Below are positions 44,901-50,517 of a stretch of DNA of 64,000 nt, piece after piece. The stretch lies in NCBI GenBank assembly GCA_024195265.1, contig JAJLRJ010000009.1:8958791-9022790 (forward strand), given 5' to 3'. The DNA is from Dendrophyllia cribrosa. Its lineage: Eukaryota; Cnidaria; Anthozoa; Scleractinia; Dendrophylliidae. Position 1 is the stretch's first letter, and every line of letters starts with the position of its first letter. The position numbers and the translations under genes were made by a program. Under the pieces are notes generated by a model that saw only the letters and a list, made by a program, of their open reading frames with translations, was not told the origin of the DNA and did no database searches.

Positions 44901-45570
44901 GGGTACATGAAGGATGGTTTCACCCTTAGTTCCTACCATACTTCTATATCACTCGTCTCGTTTAATATTTTTGTGATATTAAATAAAGAGATAAGGTAGA
45001 TTTACATGCATTTCCCTCGGATTTTTGCACGCACAGAGTTTACAGTCGCATTTACAAGCTACATTTAAGAAGAGTTCTGGGAGCTCGCAACACCAGTTAA
45101 GAAGCAATGAAAATTTTCTCATAATGACATTTTCGTAACTTGGTTGTCTTAAAAAATTTTCAGTCCAGTACATTGCTTACGTTTATCACTACATAAAAGA
45201 ATGGCGGAAGAATCCGAAATGGTCTTTATCTTGCTGTCTGGCCTTGTTGCTACCTCTGAACAACTTGCAAGGAGACATACGTGGAATGGCTGGCAAGAAC
45301 ATTCTCAAACAGCAGTTACAAACTGGTAAAATCGAAGTGCCATCGATTTCAAACACTTTGAAAGAGAGTGGAGTGGTGAATGTTACGCTTGAAGAAGAAG
45401 AAACCAACCAAACAGAGGAGCTTCATAATAGCAGCGGTGAAACAGCTGAGAAAAAAGGAGAGAAAATTGGAAAACGGAACAGAAGCACGACTCCCCAGAG
45501 TAATGTCACTCTCGTCAGTATCCACTTTGCCAGGCCAAAGCCAAACGAGATATGCGACACTTCACTTTGA
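8859..45570 (+). CDS. LRR / GCC2-GCC3 / multi-pass membrane receptor-like gene, 5'-partial, 11 exons visible
   Basis: Spliced from 8859-8930, 12788-12859, 14039-14110, 15192-15263, 15546-15623, 17700-17774, 33397-33471, 33579-33793, 34928-35053, 42326-43930 and 45164-45570. Every junction has AG/GT signals and matching phase (2 up to exon 8, then 1), giving 955 codons and a TGA. Order of modules: about six leucine-rich repeats, a linker, two cysteine-rich GCC2/GCC3 (ephrin-receptor-like) modules with CPAG and CPQG signatures, a C-rich stalk, roughly nine or ten hydrophobic segments, and a charged cytoplasmic tail. The predicted site is the plasma membrane with the LRR and Cys-rich part outside. 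The family is recognised from module order, and such proteins are numerous in corals; ligand and activity are unknown. The signal peptide and first exons are upstream of the window. The 15.6-kb intron could hide a further small in-phase exon. No frameshift was seen. Confidence 0.85.
9016..9250 (+). repeat. Dispersed repeat, copy 2
   Basis: Direct copy of 6136-6347, with an extra segment (AAGCAAGTCCTAAACAATGC) absent from copy 1. Confidence 0.8.
9285..9825. mobile_element. 540-bp MITE with about 30-bp TIRs
   Basis: CTTTAAAGTGACATGAAGTG near 9285 and its imperfect complement ending near 9825. The interior has two CRE-like TGACGTCA sites at opposite ends, and no coding sequence. Confidence 0.65.
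10282..11611 (+). repeat. 1.3-kb direct repeat, copy 2 (downstream of LRR exon a)
   Basis: Second copy of 7106-8431, with a small insertion near 11568 (TTGTCAGTATGAGG). The pair brackets the first visible LRR exon and could mediate its deletion or duplication by unequal exchange. Confidence 0.88.
11612..12787. other. Intron sequence with a GC-rich island
   Basis: No gene. 12225-12372 is markedly GC-rich with hairpin-prone repeats (GGCCTTCAGCCGACACCGAC, GGCCTTCGGCCGG); it may be a repeat fragment. The rest is AT-rich and featureless. Confidence 0.5.
12788..12859 (+). CDS. Receptor gene exon b: leucine-rich repeat
   Basis: 72 nt, phase 2 to phase 2, acceptor TTAATAG and donor GTAAGT. Encodes IQRNNISHLPQDIFSHL, a canonical LRR. 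Same length and phase as exons a, c and d, as expected from exon duplication. Confidence 0.87.
14039..14110 (+). CDS. Receptor gene exon c: leucine-rich repeat
   Basis: 72 nt, phase 2 to phase 2, acceptor TTCTTTTAG and donor GTGAGT. Encodes LSFNKIQNLTAGLFSNI, with an N-glycosylation sequon (NLT) inside the repeat. Confidence 0.87.
14795..14925. repeat. Long near-perfect hairpin
   Basis: GGGCATATAGTTTATTTGTG and GTAGCATCATTTG on the left pair with their complements on the right (CCAAATGATGCTAC, CACAAATAAACTATATGCCC) across a short GC-rich loop (CACCCTCGCTCCGCTCGGG). The outer CACATGAC/GTCATGTG pair extends the stem to about 55 bp. Confidence 0.85.
15192..15263 (+). CDS. Receptor gene exon d: leucine-rich repeat
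   Basis: 72 nt, phase 2 to phase 2, acceptor ACTTGTAG and donor GTAAGT. Encodes LHNNDIRSITKGAFVGL. Only a 282-nt intron separates it from the next LRR exon. Confidence 0.87.
15426..15478 (-). ncRNA. Hammerhead-ribozyme-like motif 1 (degenerate)
   Basis: Read on the minus strand: a perfect 10-bp stem I (TTAACTTGAA / TTCAAGTTAA); the box TGACGA; a 4-bp stem II (GGCA/TGTC); GAAAC; then GTC directly before the 3' arm of stem I, where cleavage occurs in this fold. The invariant C of CUGANGA is an A here, so activity is doubtful. Motifs of this type are known from Penelope-like elements, whose stem III is very short. Confidence 0.5.
15546..15623 (+). CDS. Receptor gene exon e: longer leucine-rich repeat
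   Basis: 78 nt, phase 2 to phase 2, acceptor TGTGTAG and donor GTGAGT. Encodes LSDNPIMSIGSGAF then a Met/Glu/Arg-rich end that departs from the LRR consensus. Two codons longer than the standard module. Confidence 0.82.
15778..15882 (+). repeat. (TGAT)n microsatellite
   Basis: Interrupted TGAT/TGAG tetranucleotide array between LRR exons e and f. Confidence 0.95.
16139..16290 (-). ncRNA. Penelope-type terminal repeat with hammerhead-like motif 2
   Basis: The core at 16195-16229, minus strand, reads CTGACGA, then a 13-nt stem-II region, then GAAAC and GTCAGC. Both conserved boxes are complete; stem I is weak (GCA against AGC). The flank ATCAACTGAGTTGAT and the string GACGTTTCGAGCGCTAGCC are typical of Penelope-like element ends. 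No Penelope reverse transcriptase was found nearby, so this is a remnant. Confidence 0.6.
17700..17774 (+). CDS. Receptor gene exon f: divergent last leucine-rich repeat
   Basis: 75 nt, phase 2 to phase 2, acceptor TTTATTAG and donor GTAAGT. Encodes IRTNLTSVGHKFFNDI, a weak LRR with an NLT sequon, plausibly the end of the LRR array. The next confirmed exon is 15.6 kb away. Confidence 0.75.
18259..18636. mobile_element. TIR element, about 375 bp
   Basis: CCGTCCACACGTAAACG near 18264 and CGTTTACGTGTGGACGG near 18613-18629 are inverted. The interior holds many further copies of GTTTACG/CGTAAAC, so the whole element folds. No coding sequence. Confidence 0.75.
18694..18962 (+). pseudogene. RecQ-family DNA helicase fragment
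   Basis: Encodes VVISPLTSLKEDQVKFLKSI and AAEFIGEDQKDEEAKK; then, after a one-base shift, GDCEIVFGSTESFLCSDRW and YLIAVDEAHCISH. These are helicase motif Ia and the DEAH box (motif II) of RecQ-type SF2 helicases in the right order and spacing. The Walker A part and everything after the DEAH box are missing. The shift lies in an A7 run (18812-18818); one A fewer restores one frame. It sits between two TIR elements in a receptor-gene intron, so it is probably a captured or retained gene piece. Confidence 0.75.
19124..19278. mobile_element. Harbinger-type MITE, 155 bp, TTA target site
   Basis: Perfect TIRs (GGGTGGATTTCCACTGTCGC inward from each end) with an almost fully palindromic interior. 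Flanked by TTA at 19121-19123 and 19279-19281. Confidence 0.88.
19282..20222 (-). mobile_element. PIF/Harbinger transposon, deletion derivative, 941 bp
   Basis: TIRs AGGTGGATTTCCACTGTCGC / complement, flanked by TTA at 19279-19281 and 20223-20225, the Harbinger target site. Many subterminal ACGTACGTAA motifs, likely transposase binding sites. It contains the N-terminal part of a HARBI1-like transposase. Confidence 0.9.
19422..20036 (-). pseudogene. HARBI1-like Harbinger transposase, N-terminal part only
   Basis: Starts MAAVINKRFF at 20036. It carries the diagnostic FRMTPERFDHLLSLVGP, ERLAVTLRFLATGDS and SYRLGHTTVSRIIPEVCDAL segments (the helix-turn-helix region). After about residue 160 (NGVYMELV) homology stops and the frame runs through subterminal repeats to a stop at 204 aa. 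The DDE catalytic half found in full ~350-aa proteins is missing, so the element cannot move itself. The frame of the retained part is intact. Confidence 0.88.
20226..23045. other. Intron sequence without a recognised gene
   Basis: AT-rich, with small inverted motifs (GCGGGCCGAAGGCCCGT at about 21483-21500; GGTTAACC-type motifs near 20690). No coding or RNA feature was supported. Confidence 0.5.
23162..23879. mobile_element. Nested TIR element with TTAA (or TA) target site, 718 bp
   Basis: GGTTACAGTGTACCTTC and its complement at the ends, flanked by TTAA at 23158-23161 and 23880-23883. TTAA suggests a piggyBac-type element; a mariner-type TA duplication is also compatible. No coding sequence. 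Confidence 0.75.
24283..24546 (+). pseudogene. Cys-rich zinc-finger fragment inside the Harbinger-type element
   Basis: Encodes CFSCFTNTKYKCLRCEFPIC then CNKCSVFEENEDVEGW and GKSVAYC. The spaced CxxC pairs suggest a small zinc-binding domain of the sort found at the C-terminal end of transposon-encoded proteins. There is no start context and it is open for only 87 codons. Confidence 0.45.
25005..25200. repeat. Cluster of TTAACCC / GGGTTAA motifs
   Basis: About ten degenerate copies of TTAACC(C)GAGGTTA in both orientations within 200 bp, ending TTTCGAACAACCGGG. Probably the remnant of a palindromic MITE; similar motifs lie at 20690-20720. Confidence 0.5.
25556..25565. repeat. Left target-site duplication of the MULE
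   Basis: GTTTGGTCAT directly before the left TIR; identical to 33308-33317. Confidence 0.93.
25566..25738 (+). repeat. Left MULE TIR built of 10-bp units
   Basis: After a unique 14-bp tip, runs of CCGGAATGGA/GCGGAATGAA type repeat at an exact 10-bp period, close to one DNA helical turn. The opposite strand gives an artefactual low-complexity frame, which is not a gene. Confidence 0.92.
25920..25929 (+). promoter_or_regulatory. E2F-like site upstream of the transposase ATG
   Basis: TTATTTCGCGCC about 40-50 bp before the start codon matches the E2F core TTTSGCGC. No TATA box was recognised. It is a single short motif, so it could be chance. Confidence 0.3.
25968..31092 (+). CDS. MULE transposase with SWIM zinc finger (exons 25968-26011, 27116-27236, 28630-31092)
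   Basis: ATG at 25968 starts MDEPTIEDVDNDSDW (donor GTAAGT, phase 2). Exon 2 (phase 2 to 0) is lysine-rich with SPSKSPLKKKVKEEK, a likely nuclear localisation signal. Exon 3 supplies the catalytic domain; the spliced protein is 875 aa. Catalytic landmarks in the spliced protein: D385 (GVDATFKLGDFFVTLTTYKN), D454 (YGTDNEEALRNAL) with C475-R-I-H478, and Glu at 588 or 590 in TTNDNESENFGVK, which is the MULE pattern. A SWIM finger C803-x3-C807-x8-C816-x-H818 follows. TGA at 31090-31092 comes early: a conserved-looking C-terminal zinc-binding region continues in the next frame to 31409. The start is chosen because it lies just inside the element, after a TTTCGCGCC E2F-like site, and splices in phase. 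Confidence 0.88.
31069..31409 (+). CDS. C-terminal part of the MULE protein in a shifted frame
   Basis: About 113 codons in the frame one step from the main transposase. They include HPFEAVELRKTRAQLCAGC, KDFIAGSN, YYHADLQCIRRRHENW and KLFIKSLFGLNED, then TGA. The paired Cys and Cys/His positions suggest a zinc-binding module. The main frame and this one meet at the A6 run at 31063-31068; one extra A there would make a single protein of about 990 residues. The alternatives are programmed frameshifting, a small unseen intron, or real inactivation. Confidence 0.7.
31295..31848 (+). repeat. Tandem duplication of the transposase 3' end and 3' UTR (about 278 bp x 2)
   Basis: Unit 1 (31295-31572) holds the last codons of the C-terminal module, its stop and the following UTR. 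Unit 2 (31573-31848) repeats this: both contain GTAGACGCCATG, then AAGTACAATGCA-type sequence, TTTATCAAAAGC, GAGGACTGAGTTCAGTTAC and AAAGTACTGAGCATGTGAAC. The copies differ at many sites, so the duplication is older than the last transposition. Unit 2 encodes an untranslated second version of the tail ending in KSMFGLSED. Confidence 0.85.
33124..33307 (-). repeat. Right MULE TIR built of 10-bp units
   Basis: Inverted copy of the left TIR. The outer 111 bases match the left arm exactly by eye; the inner part has different unit order and a few C/T changes. Confidence 0.92.
33308..33317. repeat. Right target-site duplication of the MULE
   Basis: GTTTGGTCAT directly after the right TIR; identical to 25556-25565. 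Confidence 0.93.
33397..33471 (+). CDS. Receptor gene exon g: linker after the LRRs
   Basis: 75 nt, phase 2 to phase 2, acceptor CTTTCGTAG and donor GTGAGT. Encodes an acidic, LRR-tail-like peptide including KFTDLDEKERCRIHV. It begins only 80 bp after the target duplication of the MULE transposon, so the insertion stopped just short of the splice acceptor. Confidence 0.8.
33579..33793 (+). CDS. Receptor gene exon h: extracellular linker and first Cys-rich module
   Basis: 215 nt, phase 2 in and phase 1 out, acceptor ATATGTAG and donor GTAAGT. Encodes about 72 residues ending LLPCPTGTFVNPP ... CTKCPAG, the start of the GCC2/GCC3 (ephrin-receptor-like) repeats. Confidence 0.88.
34928..35053 (+). 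CDS. Receptor gene exon i: GCC2/GCC3 cysteine-rich module
   Basis: 126 nt (42 codons), phase 1 to phase 1, so it can be skipped or duplicated without changing frame. Encodes FYSDTEAFVNNSCRQCPSG ... DCIACPQG. The acceptor (ACATTTAAG) has a weaker pyrimidine tract than its neighbours. A Harbinger-type element starts 43 bp after the donor. Confidence 0.87.
35097..36279. mobile_element. TIR element, 1.18 kb, TAA target site
   Basis: GGTTTAGTTTACACTAG at 35097 and CAGTGTAAACTTAGCC ending at 36279 are imperfect inverted repeats; TAA flanks both (35094-35096, 36280-36282), as in Harbinger. No coding sequence recognised. Confidence 0.65.
36676..36835. repeat. Foldback MITE, copy 1
   Basis: AGCCCAATTTCGATATATT... 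and its complement frame GAGGCTTAGGGGAAT. The same family occurs at 59930-60078. Confidence 0.7.
37055..37398. mobile_element. hAT-like MITE, about 344 bp
   Basis: CAGACACGAGGGGTCATGTA start and ...ACCCCTCGTGTCT end, flanked by AAAGTGG at 37047-37053 and 37399-37405 (7 of the 8 bp expected for hAT). The interior repeats GGGACATGTCGC in both orientations at least ten times. Confidence 0.7.
37941..38041 (+). CDS. Candidate exon of unknown assignment
   Basis: Between acceptor TTATTATTTCAG and donor GTGAGG, an open 101-nt stretch reads EDMIIPEIGERFSMASFTHK and RSQRLIDNLNEQK. It could join the receptor exon at 35053 in phase (1) and leaves in phase 0. It starts 12 bp after a transposon target site. 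No family recognised. Confidence 0.25.
38539..38672 (+). CDS. Candidate exon of unknown assignment
   Basis: Acceptor TTCTTTCAAAAG, donor GTAAGT. Reads GYLVYVDKIDYMTSIGPKIS and then CEPFPTLHVETPMTIISDEP. Phase 0 in, 2 out, so it follows 37941-38041 in frame but does not join the phase-1 exon at 42326. Either another exon is missing or it is not part of the receptor. Confidence 0.25.
39406..39955. mobile_element. piggyBac-type MITE, 550 bp, TTAA target site
   Basis: TIR CCCTATTCGGCCTGG / CCAGGCCGAATAGGG with TTAA at 39402-39405 and 39956-39959; tips starting CCCT and a TTAA duplication are the piggyBac signature. A G tract (39419-39442) and a C tract (around 39905) sit just inside the TIRs. 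No transposase. Confidence 0.85.
40486..41620 (-). mobile_element. 5'-truncated L1/Tx1-like non-LTR retrotransposon
   Basis: Minus strand, with the end of ORF2 followed by an AT-rich 3' UTR ending in an A-rich tail near 40486-40500. The 5' limit is uncertain. It lies in the receptor intron in antisense. Confidence 0.75.
40945..41593 (-). pseudogene. zf-RVT (reverse-transcriptase zinc-binding) end of a retrotransposon ORF2
   Basis: Two overlapping frames (41593-41354 and 41394-40945) together give the post-RT region. They include ALPASWRHHVKTC, LPFKVAIDSKSREFQFRVLH and the zinc-binding CPLCTFCKKENESLEHLFIN then CDFTRKFW. The frame change near 41370 shows decay. It belongs to the same general family as the piece at 8458-8799. 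Confidence 0.8.
42326..43930 (+). CDS. Receptor gene exon j: Cys-rich stalk plus most membrane segments
   Basis: 1,605 nt, phase 1 in and phase 1 out (donor GTAAGC). It begins TDTDSFAGLRACKC, then a C-rich stalk with a WWWW run and CEDGYEGPLCEICSEGY, an EGF-like turn. Hydrophobic segments follow: FIQLSIPAALILIITALLVW; VIGFYQVTFGLLEAF; FAILAMNGGVIIISFAVYGI; STFFFLYVTYLSTC; VIVAYVAVGFILFLPTASLI; VRKVVLTSGLILVGG; AYVGLACVLSSIYGVFF; LMLISLVVTIVNLVIGAV; and VLVIGANTSVIGLLV running into the next exon. The block WYWELVETVRKVVLTSG followed by HPIADPFENRLMLIS resembles the C-terminal region of TRP-like multi-pass proteins of protists and animals with GCC2/GCC3 ectodomains. Channel function is only a possibility. 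Confidence 0.92.
44128..44340 (+). promoter_or_regulatory. Two CRE plus E-box composites in the last receptor intron
   Basis: GATGACGTCACTATTCACGTGAC is matched in two parts at 44138-44161 and again as ATGACGTCATCATTCACGTGAC near 44315-44336, the same order and spacing about 175 bp apart. A related pair occurs at 48533-48550. They may simply be the ends of a repeat. Confidence 0.35.
44868..44899 (+). repeat. (GGGT)n microsatellite
   Basis: Seven tandem GGGT units followed by GTACATGTGGGTACATG. Confidence 0.9.
45164..45570 (+). CDS. Receptor gene exon k: end of last membrane segment and cytoplasmic tail
   Basis: 407 nt from acceptor AAAATTTTCAG to TGA. The phase-1 split codon is completed exactly (G + TC), followed by QYIAYVYHYIKEWRKNP, which finishes the last hydrophobic segment and enters the cytoplasm. 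The rest is a hydrophilic tail rich in Glu and Lys with several Ser/Thr, ending PNEICDTSL. Confidence 0.82.
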
Positions 45571-47072
45571 GTTGAAAAAAATACTCTGATAAGGAAGTCA
45601 TTATGTAAAATGAGATACGCGTAATATGCATTTTTTTTAGCAGATCTAGAGTTGTTAATATTGGTAATAAGCTAGCTTTCTACGATGATGGCCTAAACAA
45701 GCGCATCTCAAGTAGTTTAAGTCCTGTGTCAGGGACCGTTAACCTGGACAAATGGTTTATTCGTGATAACTTAAGCAAATGGAATGAAACTGAATCGACA
45801 TTATCCGTCGGTTTTATTGACAAATGCATGGAAAACAAAAAGATAATTGCCCGCTTTCTAACACAGCTACATTCATCAAATTTGATGAGTAAAGTCTTCT
45901 TCCTAGTATCGTAAATCAATTTCATTTCACAAATATTAGAAAATTTAATTTTTACCAAAATTATTTGACACAGGATTCCAATACATATCACATGATTATC
46001 CATATCTCCCAACAAGTCCTCTATATGCGCATGCGTTTGCACTAGAAGTCTTTTGAGCAGGAATGCGGACATGATTAAGCTTTTGTAAAATACATGCATG
46101 TGGTGGTTGTTATTATATAAACATATAAAAGACTGAAATTCTGGTAAACAACTTTCACATTGAAAAGGTCGTCATGGTACAATGTGATTACAGTCATAGA
46201 CTTAGATTGTAGAATGACGTCACCACTTTCACCACTTTCGGAAAACCACCGCAGCGAAGGAGCGTTAATTAAATAAAGTTTCTTGCTTTCAACAAAAATG
46301 CAACGTTCTTCAGTTTAACATTTCAACCTCGCTTGTGTTTTTGCGAAGTTTTGCTCCTCTCACATCGACTAACGACCAGTATATGTGACTTGGCATAGGT
46401 TTTCCTACGAGGATATTTTTACTGTACATTCATAATTGACAATTACGTTCCGAAAATTTAGTTCTTTAGTTCTCATTGAGTGTGTTCGGCTGCTGTGGTA
46501 TAGAGAGTTTTAGCTTTGATGATTTTGAAATGAATGAATTTGTTAATGTAGCTTCACTCCTTGAATTTGTTTAGTAATATTTATAAAAGGAATAAAACTC
46601 GAATGACTGAAAGAGCCCTCGGCTGTGGCTCCAGTTCTGTTAACTCCATCCCGGGAGCAGGTTGCCGTGCTAAACCTTGCAATTCCAAGAAAGAGCAGAC
46701 TGTTTTAAAATTATGTTAAAAGGATTTTGTAGAGAAATGATCTATAGGTGGTTTGCAATCAATCTCTAGAGACATAGATAACAATAGTGAAACGAACAAA
46801 TGCTGGTGGACGAACAAAAGGAGCTAATGAGAGAACTATTGTTTATGTCCACCAGCATGGCGGCGATGACGTAACATGAAAACCACGGCAAAGATCTCAT
46901 GGATATACTAACCAGACCGTGAAACAAAGACTAAACAATAGACTACACGGAAATAATAGATCACAAACACAGACTATAACAATGGGGAATCATTGTGTGT
47001 ATATCCATGAGATCTAAGCCAAAACCACCTATTTGGAGAAGTAATTTTAAACCTGAATACGTTTTACTGTTA
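45571..47072. other. Receptor 3' flank
   Basis: Contains candidate poly(A) signals and a 17-bp inverted pair (AGATCTCATGGATATAC at 46891-46907, complement near 47000). No gene recognised. Confidence 0.5.
46272..46277 (+). promoter_or_regulatory. Candidate poly(A) signal for the receptor gene
   Basis: AATAAA about 700 bp after the stop; another lies at 46591-46596. There is no independent evidence for which is used. Confidence 0.3.
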
Positions 47073-47371
47073 CAGTGCGACGCGCCTCACCGTGAACACT
47101 CAACAAACTTTTTCACAAGTTTGCACGATATCACCAGCTAATTCTTATCATCATTTTCGTAACTGTGGATACATGTGAAGCAATAAAGTGAATAAAATCT
47201 TCGTATTTTGTAACTAACTTTACACTCCTGTGATAAACACGAAGAGACAAGATTACATTCCATCGTGCTCAGCTTTGCGAGGAGGCGTGCTCGTCAATTG
47301 AATTCATGTTCTCTGATTGGCTAACTTGTAAAAAAGTTTGTTCGGCGTTCACAGTAAGGCGCGTCGCACTG
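47073..47371. mobile_element. MITE, 299 bp, 25-bp TIRs
   Basis: CAGTGCGACGCGCCTCACCG and complement at the right end. A solo copy of the right terminus occurs at about 10148-10171 (CGGTAAGGCGCATCGCACTG). No clear target duplication. Confidence 0.75.
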
Positions 47372-47464
47372 AAGGTTCTGTATTATCCAAAAGACCAATC
47401 GTAGCTTAATCATTCATTTACCCTATATTTCAGTTATTTGCCATTAAGTCAGTTACTGCTAAAA

Positions 47465-47628
47465 CAGGGGCGTAGCTAACTGTACGCACGTACGCACGTG
47501 CGTACCCGAAAAAGTCGAAAAAAAAAGAAAGATTTGGGACTTGAGGGTGGGGAAAGGAGATAGGGGGAGTGTTTGAAAACAGTGATTGTGTGTACCTCTG
47601 AAAAATTAAAGTCCTGGCTATGCCCCTG
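47465..47628. mobile_element. hAT-like MITE, 164 bp
   Basis: Starts CAGGGGCGTAGCTA and ends GGCTATGCCCCTG; flanked by GCTAAAA (47458-47464 and 47629-47635). Confidence 0.8.
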
Positions 47629-48021
47629 GCTAAAAGTATTAAAAACATGTATATACTTCTAACTGTTAAGTCAGAAGGAAAAAATAACGAAGTGTAAAGA
47701 TCAAAAAGGACTATGAAACCCAAAGATGGAGAAAAGAGTAATAAAGAAAGTGAAATGGCTTATTAACTTATACCTTTTAATATACTGACTTGTGAACTGT
47801 AAGTAAAGAATACAATATATAATCATGAGAAGAACTCGGGTGGCGTAAACTGCTGTGTCGGTCGATACCAACCAGTGGAATGTGTTAAACAATAAAAATG
47901 CAAGCAATGAAACGTCACACATATTTATTAATTCTATGTTTAAAAATTAAGGGAAACTTGTTCTAGTGTTGAAAATATTATGCAATAAGACATATAATCA
48001 TGGGACATTTAAAAATATTGT

Positions 48022-48713
48022 TGACTCCTCAAGCATGTTAAGGCATGGCTCAGAGTCGATTTGCATAAACCCTGAAAAAGATCATAACTTTAAAGTGATT
48101 CATCTGAACAGGCTCAAACTTAGCAGCAGGATAAAACTTGTTAACCTTGAACCATTGTTTACTTTAAATGTCGCATATTTGCATCACGTGACCTGTTATG
48201 GTTGTTTTCCTACACAAAAAGAAAATTGAAAATGGGGTGCCGAGATGGCATATAATGGATATAAATTGAACCGTTAATGTATTTGTATACTTCTCCCCTA
48301 TATGAATCTGGCCGGAATGGTTGACTATGATTTACAGTTAAAGGGTTATTTCGTAAAACAGGTCACGTGACATATGTTGTCTCTTAATATCTTGTTAATA
48401 AAATACAAAGATTGTCCATTCCGGGCAGGGATAGTATTTATGCATTGATGCAAACAATTGCTTATGATTTTCTCTTGGCTAAAGTTAACCATCCTTACCC
48501 CATTTGAAGTTTCCTTTTTGTCCAAATTATGACGTCACCAGACACGTGACCACAATAATCAAACCTTAAGTTATTTAAGGACGCAAAATCCAGTTTGTTG
48601 TATACTTTTAGTGACTCTTGGGGCTAAAATACATTACTTCCAAAGGAAAAAAGAATTTACTTCGCGGGGGGTCTACACCAAGGGACGAGCCATGCCTTAA
48701 CATGCTTGAGTCG
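48022..48713. mobile_element. MITE, about 690 bp
   Basis: CTCAAGCATGTTAAGGCATG near the left end, exact complement at 48690-48710. The interior carries several CACGTGAC boxes and one TGACGTCA. No coding sequence. Confidence 0.75.
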
Positions 48714-50258
48714 CTTTTTACTTGTACTCTTGTGAGTATTTTTCGTAGTGATCAAATGATGTTTTCTCCTGGTATGATTTCGGTATAGAACAGATGTTTT
48801 GTCATAATTAACACTCGATATTTAAAAAAAAGGAATTTAGTCCTGTGGGCAAAAAGTTGCTGCCTATTCTTGTATTTTATCCATTTCTAGTGTAAGAAAA
48901 CTATGTTTCTTTCCGATAAAATACCAGTTGATATTTCGTAGAAATTCTAGTTTAAACCTGTATTTCACTAAGCAACCTTGCGATCATTATTGCAAATATT
49001 TACTCATCTGTCGGCCTATTGGACTTATGCCGATAGGTGTACTGTCGAGTCAAGATAATGCAATAAAACTCAGGTCAAGTTTTTCTAAGCGCTTTTCCTG
49101 GAAATAGTATCTTTCGTTAGAGTAACTTATTCCCCTTCAACTATCCTATTTTTCAGTTAAACTTTATCGATTAAGGTAACTTTTTTGGACATTACGTTGA
49201 AGCTGTTTAATTTCAATTGGATTATTATGCCACCTTCACACAAATAAGGTAAAATACGATTTTAATAATAAAGGAACTATTGTCAGTGAAGATCGCTCAA
49301 GGTCACTCAGTGTCATACAGGTTTTCTAGTTGACACGTATTACTTTAATGATATGGAAAAGGCTGGACTGTTTGCCGCGCCTTCGATCCTTGTAAATGTC
49401 TGAATCTTGCGATAGAACTCAACCTTGTAATTTTTATATTTCTCTTGTAGTTTTGTTTTGGCTGAGCAGTTCCGAAATGTTTGTGAAAATTGAAAGAGAA
49501 GTCAGCTTCGACACTGACAAACATATCGAAGGAATATATGATAATGATTTGTCTTGACCAATCATAGTGAGGCTTACGTTAACCCACATTGCCGTTTGAT
49601 CTGTTTTGACGTTGATTAATAGCTGATTCTCAGCCCAGATAAAAGCTATGTGAGAAACATTCTAAAGCAGAACATTGTGAAGTAACTGAACTGTAAACAA
49701 CTGTGAAAGTCTAATCAAGAGTAAAAGCCAGAGCCAACTACTGAAGTCTGCTTTACTGAGTCCTGAACAATTGAGTGTAGGATAAGTTGCTCGTCCCCAA
49801 CAACGCTTTATTCTACAAATGTTAGCTTAAAAAACCTTACGAATGTGATCTAAAACTACCTTTACAGAAGGTGATGCAAGGCTTGAATGAGTTTGGTTCG
49901 GTAAGTGACAGTTTAAAGGCATACATACTGGGTTTGATAAATTCTACTCCTACTCAATTCCCCGTGGGGTACACCCTATACTCTGTGGCCTAAATCCCCA
50001 CCGTAAATTTAACTGATAAACGAAAACAATGAACACCTCCAAGATTGTAACGTGATGCCATTAAAGGCCTTTTGAAGTAATATTTAGCTTTCTTTATTGT
50101 CATCTCCGGTAAATTTTCTTATTTTGCATATTATATCCCATAATGAAATAAACTCATAAAGATACAGAAGAACATGTGCTTGATGAGACTTGAACGCCCA
50201 TCATCGAAAACTTGGGCTGTCGGATATGCCTTAATATTCGCTTTCCATCACAGACCTC
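48714..50258. other. Intergenic, no feature recognised
   Basis: AT-rich. 49600-49800 has features that could be part of an LTR (short, ending CCCCAACA) but no partner copy or coding region supports it. Confidence 0.4.
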
Positions 50259-50330
50259 TTTAATTCCCAGGATCTACTCTCTCTTCCAAGCTGGAACCAA
50301 AGGTTACGCGTGAGCTTCGTTGAGTTTTGT

Positions 50331-50388
<58 letters not shown>

Positions 50389-50421
50389 TGTAGTAGTAGT
50401 AGTAGTAGTAGTAGTAGTAAC

Positions 50422-50454
<33 letters not shown>

Positions 50455-50472
50455 TGTAGTAGTAGTAGCAGC

Positions 50473-50505
<33 letters not shown>

Positions 50506-50517
50506 TGTAGTAGTAGA
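50331..50517 (+). repeat. (TAG)n trinucleotide array
   Basis: About 62 TAG units with a few TTG/CAG/CAA variants. It directly follows the 3' end of the minus-strand retrotransposon, so on that strand it is a (CTA)n tail. It produces long Ser, Val and Thr homopolymer frames that are not genes. Confidence 0.97.

Noticed and set aside
49600..49880. An LTR retrotransposon terminus
   Set aside because: No second LTR, primer-binding site or gag-pol sequence was found in the window.
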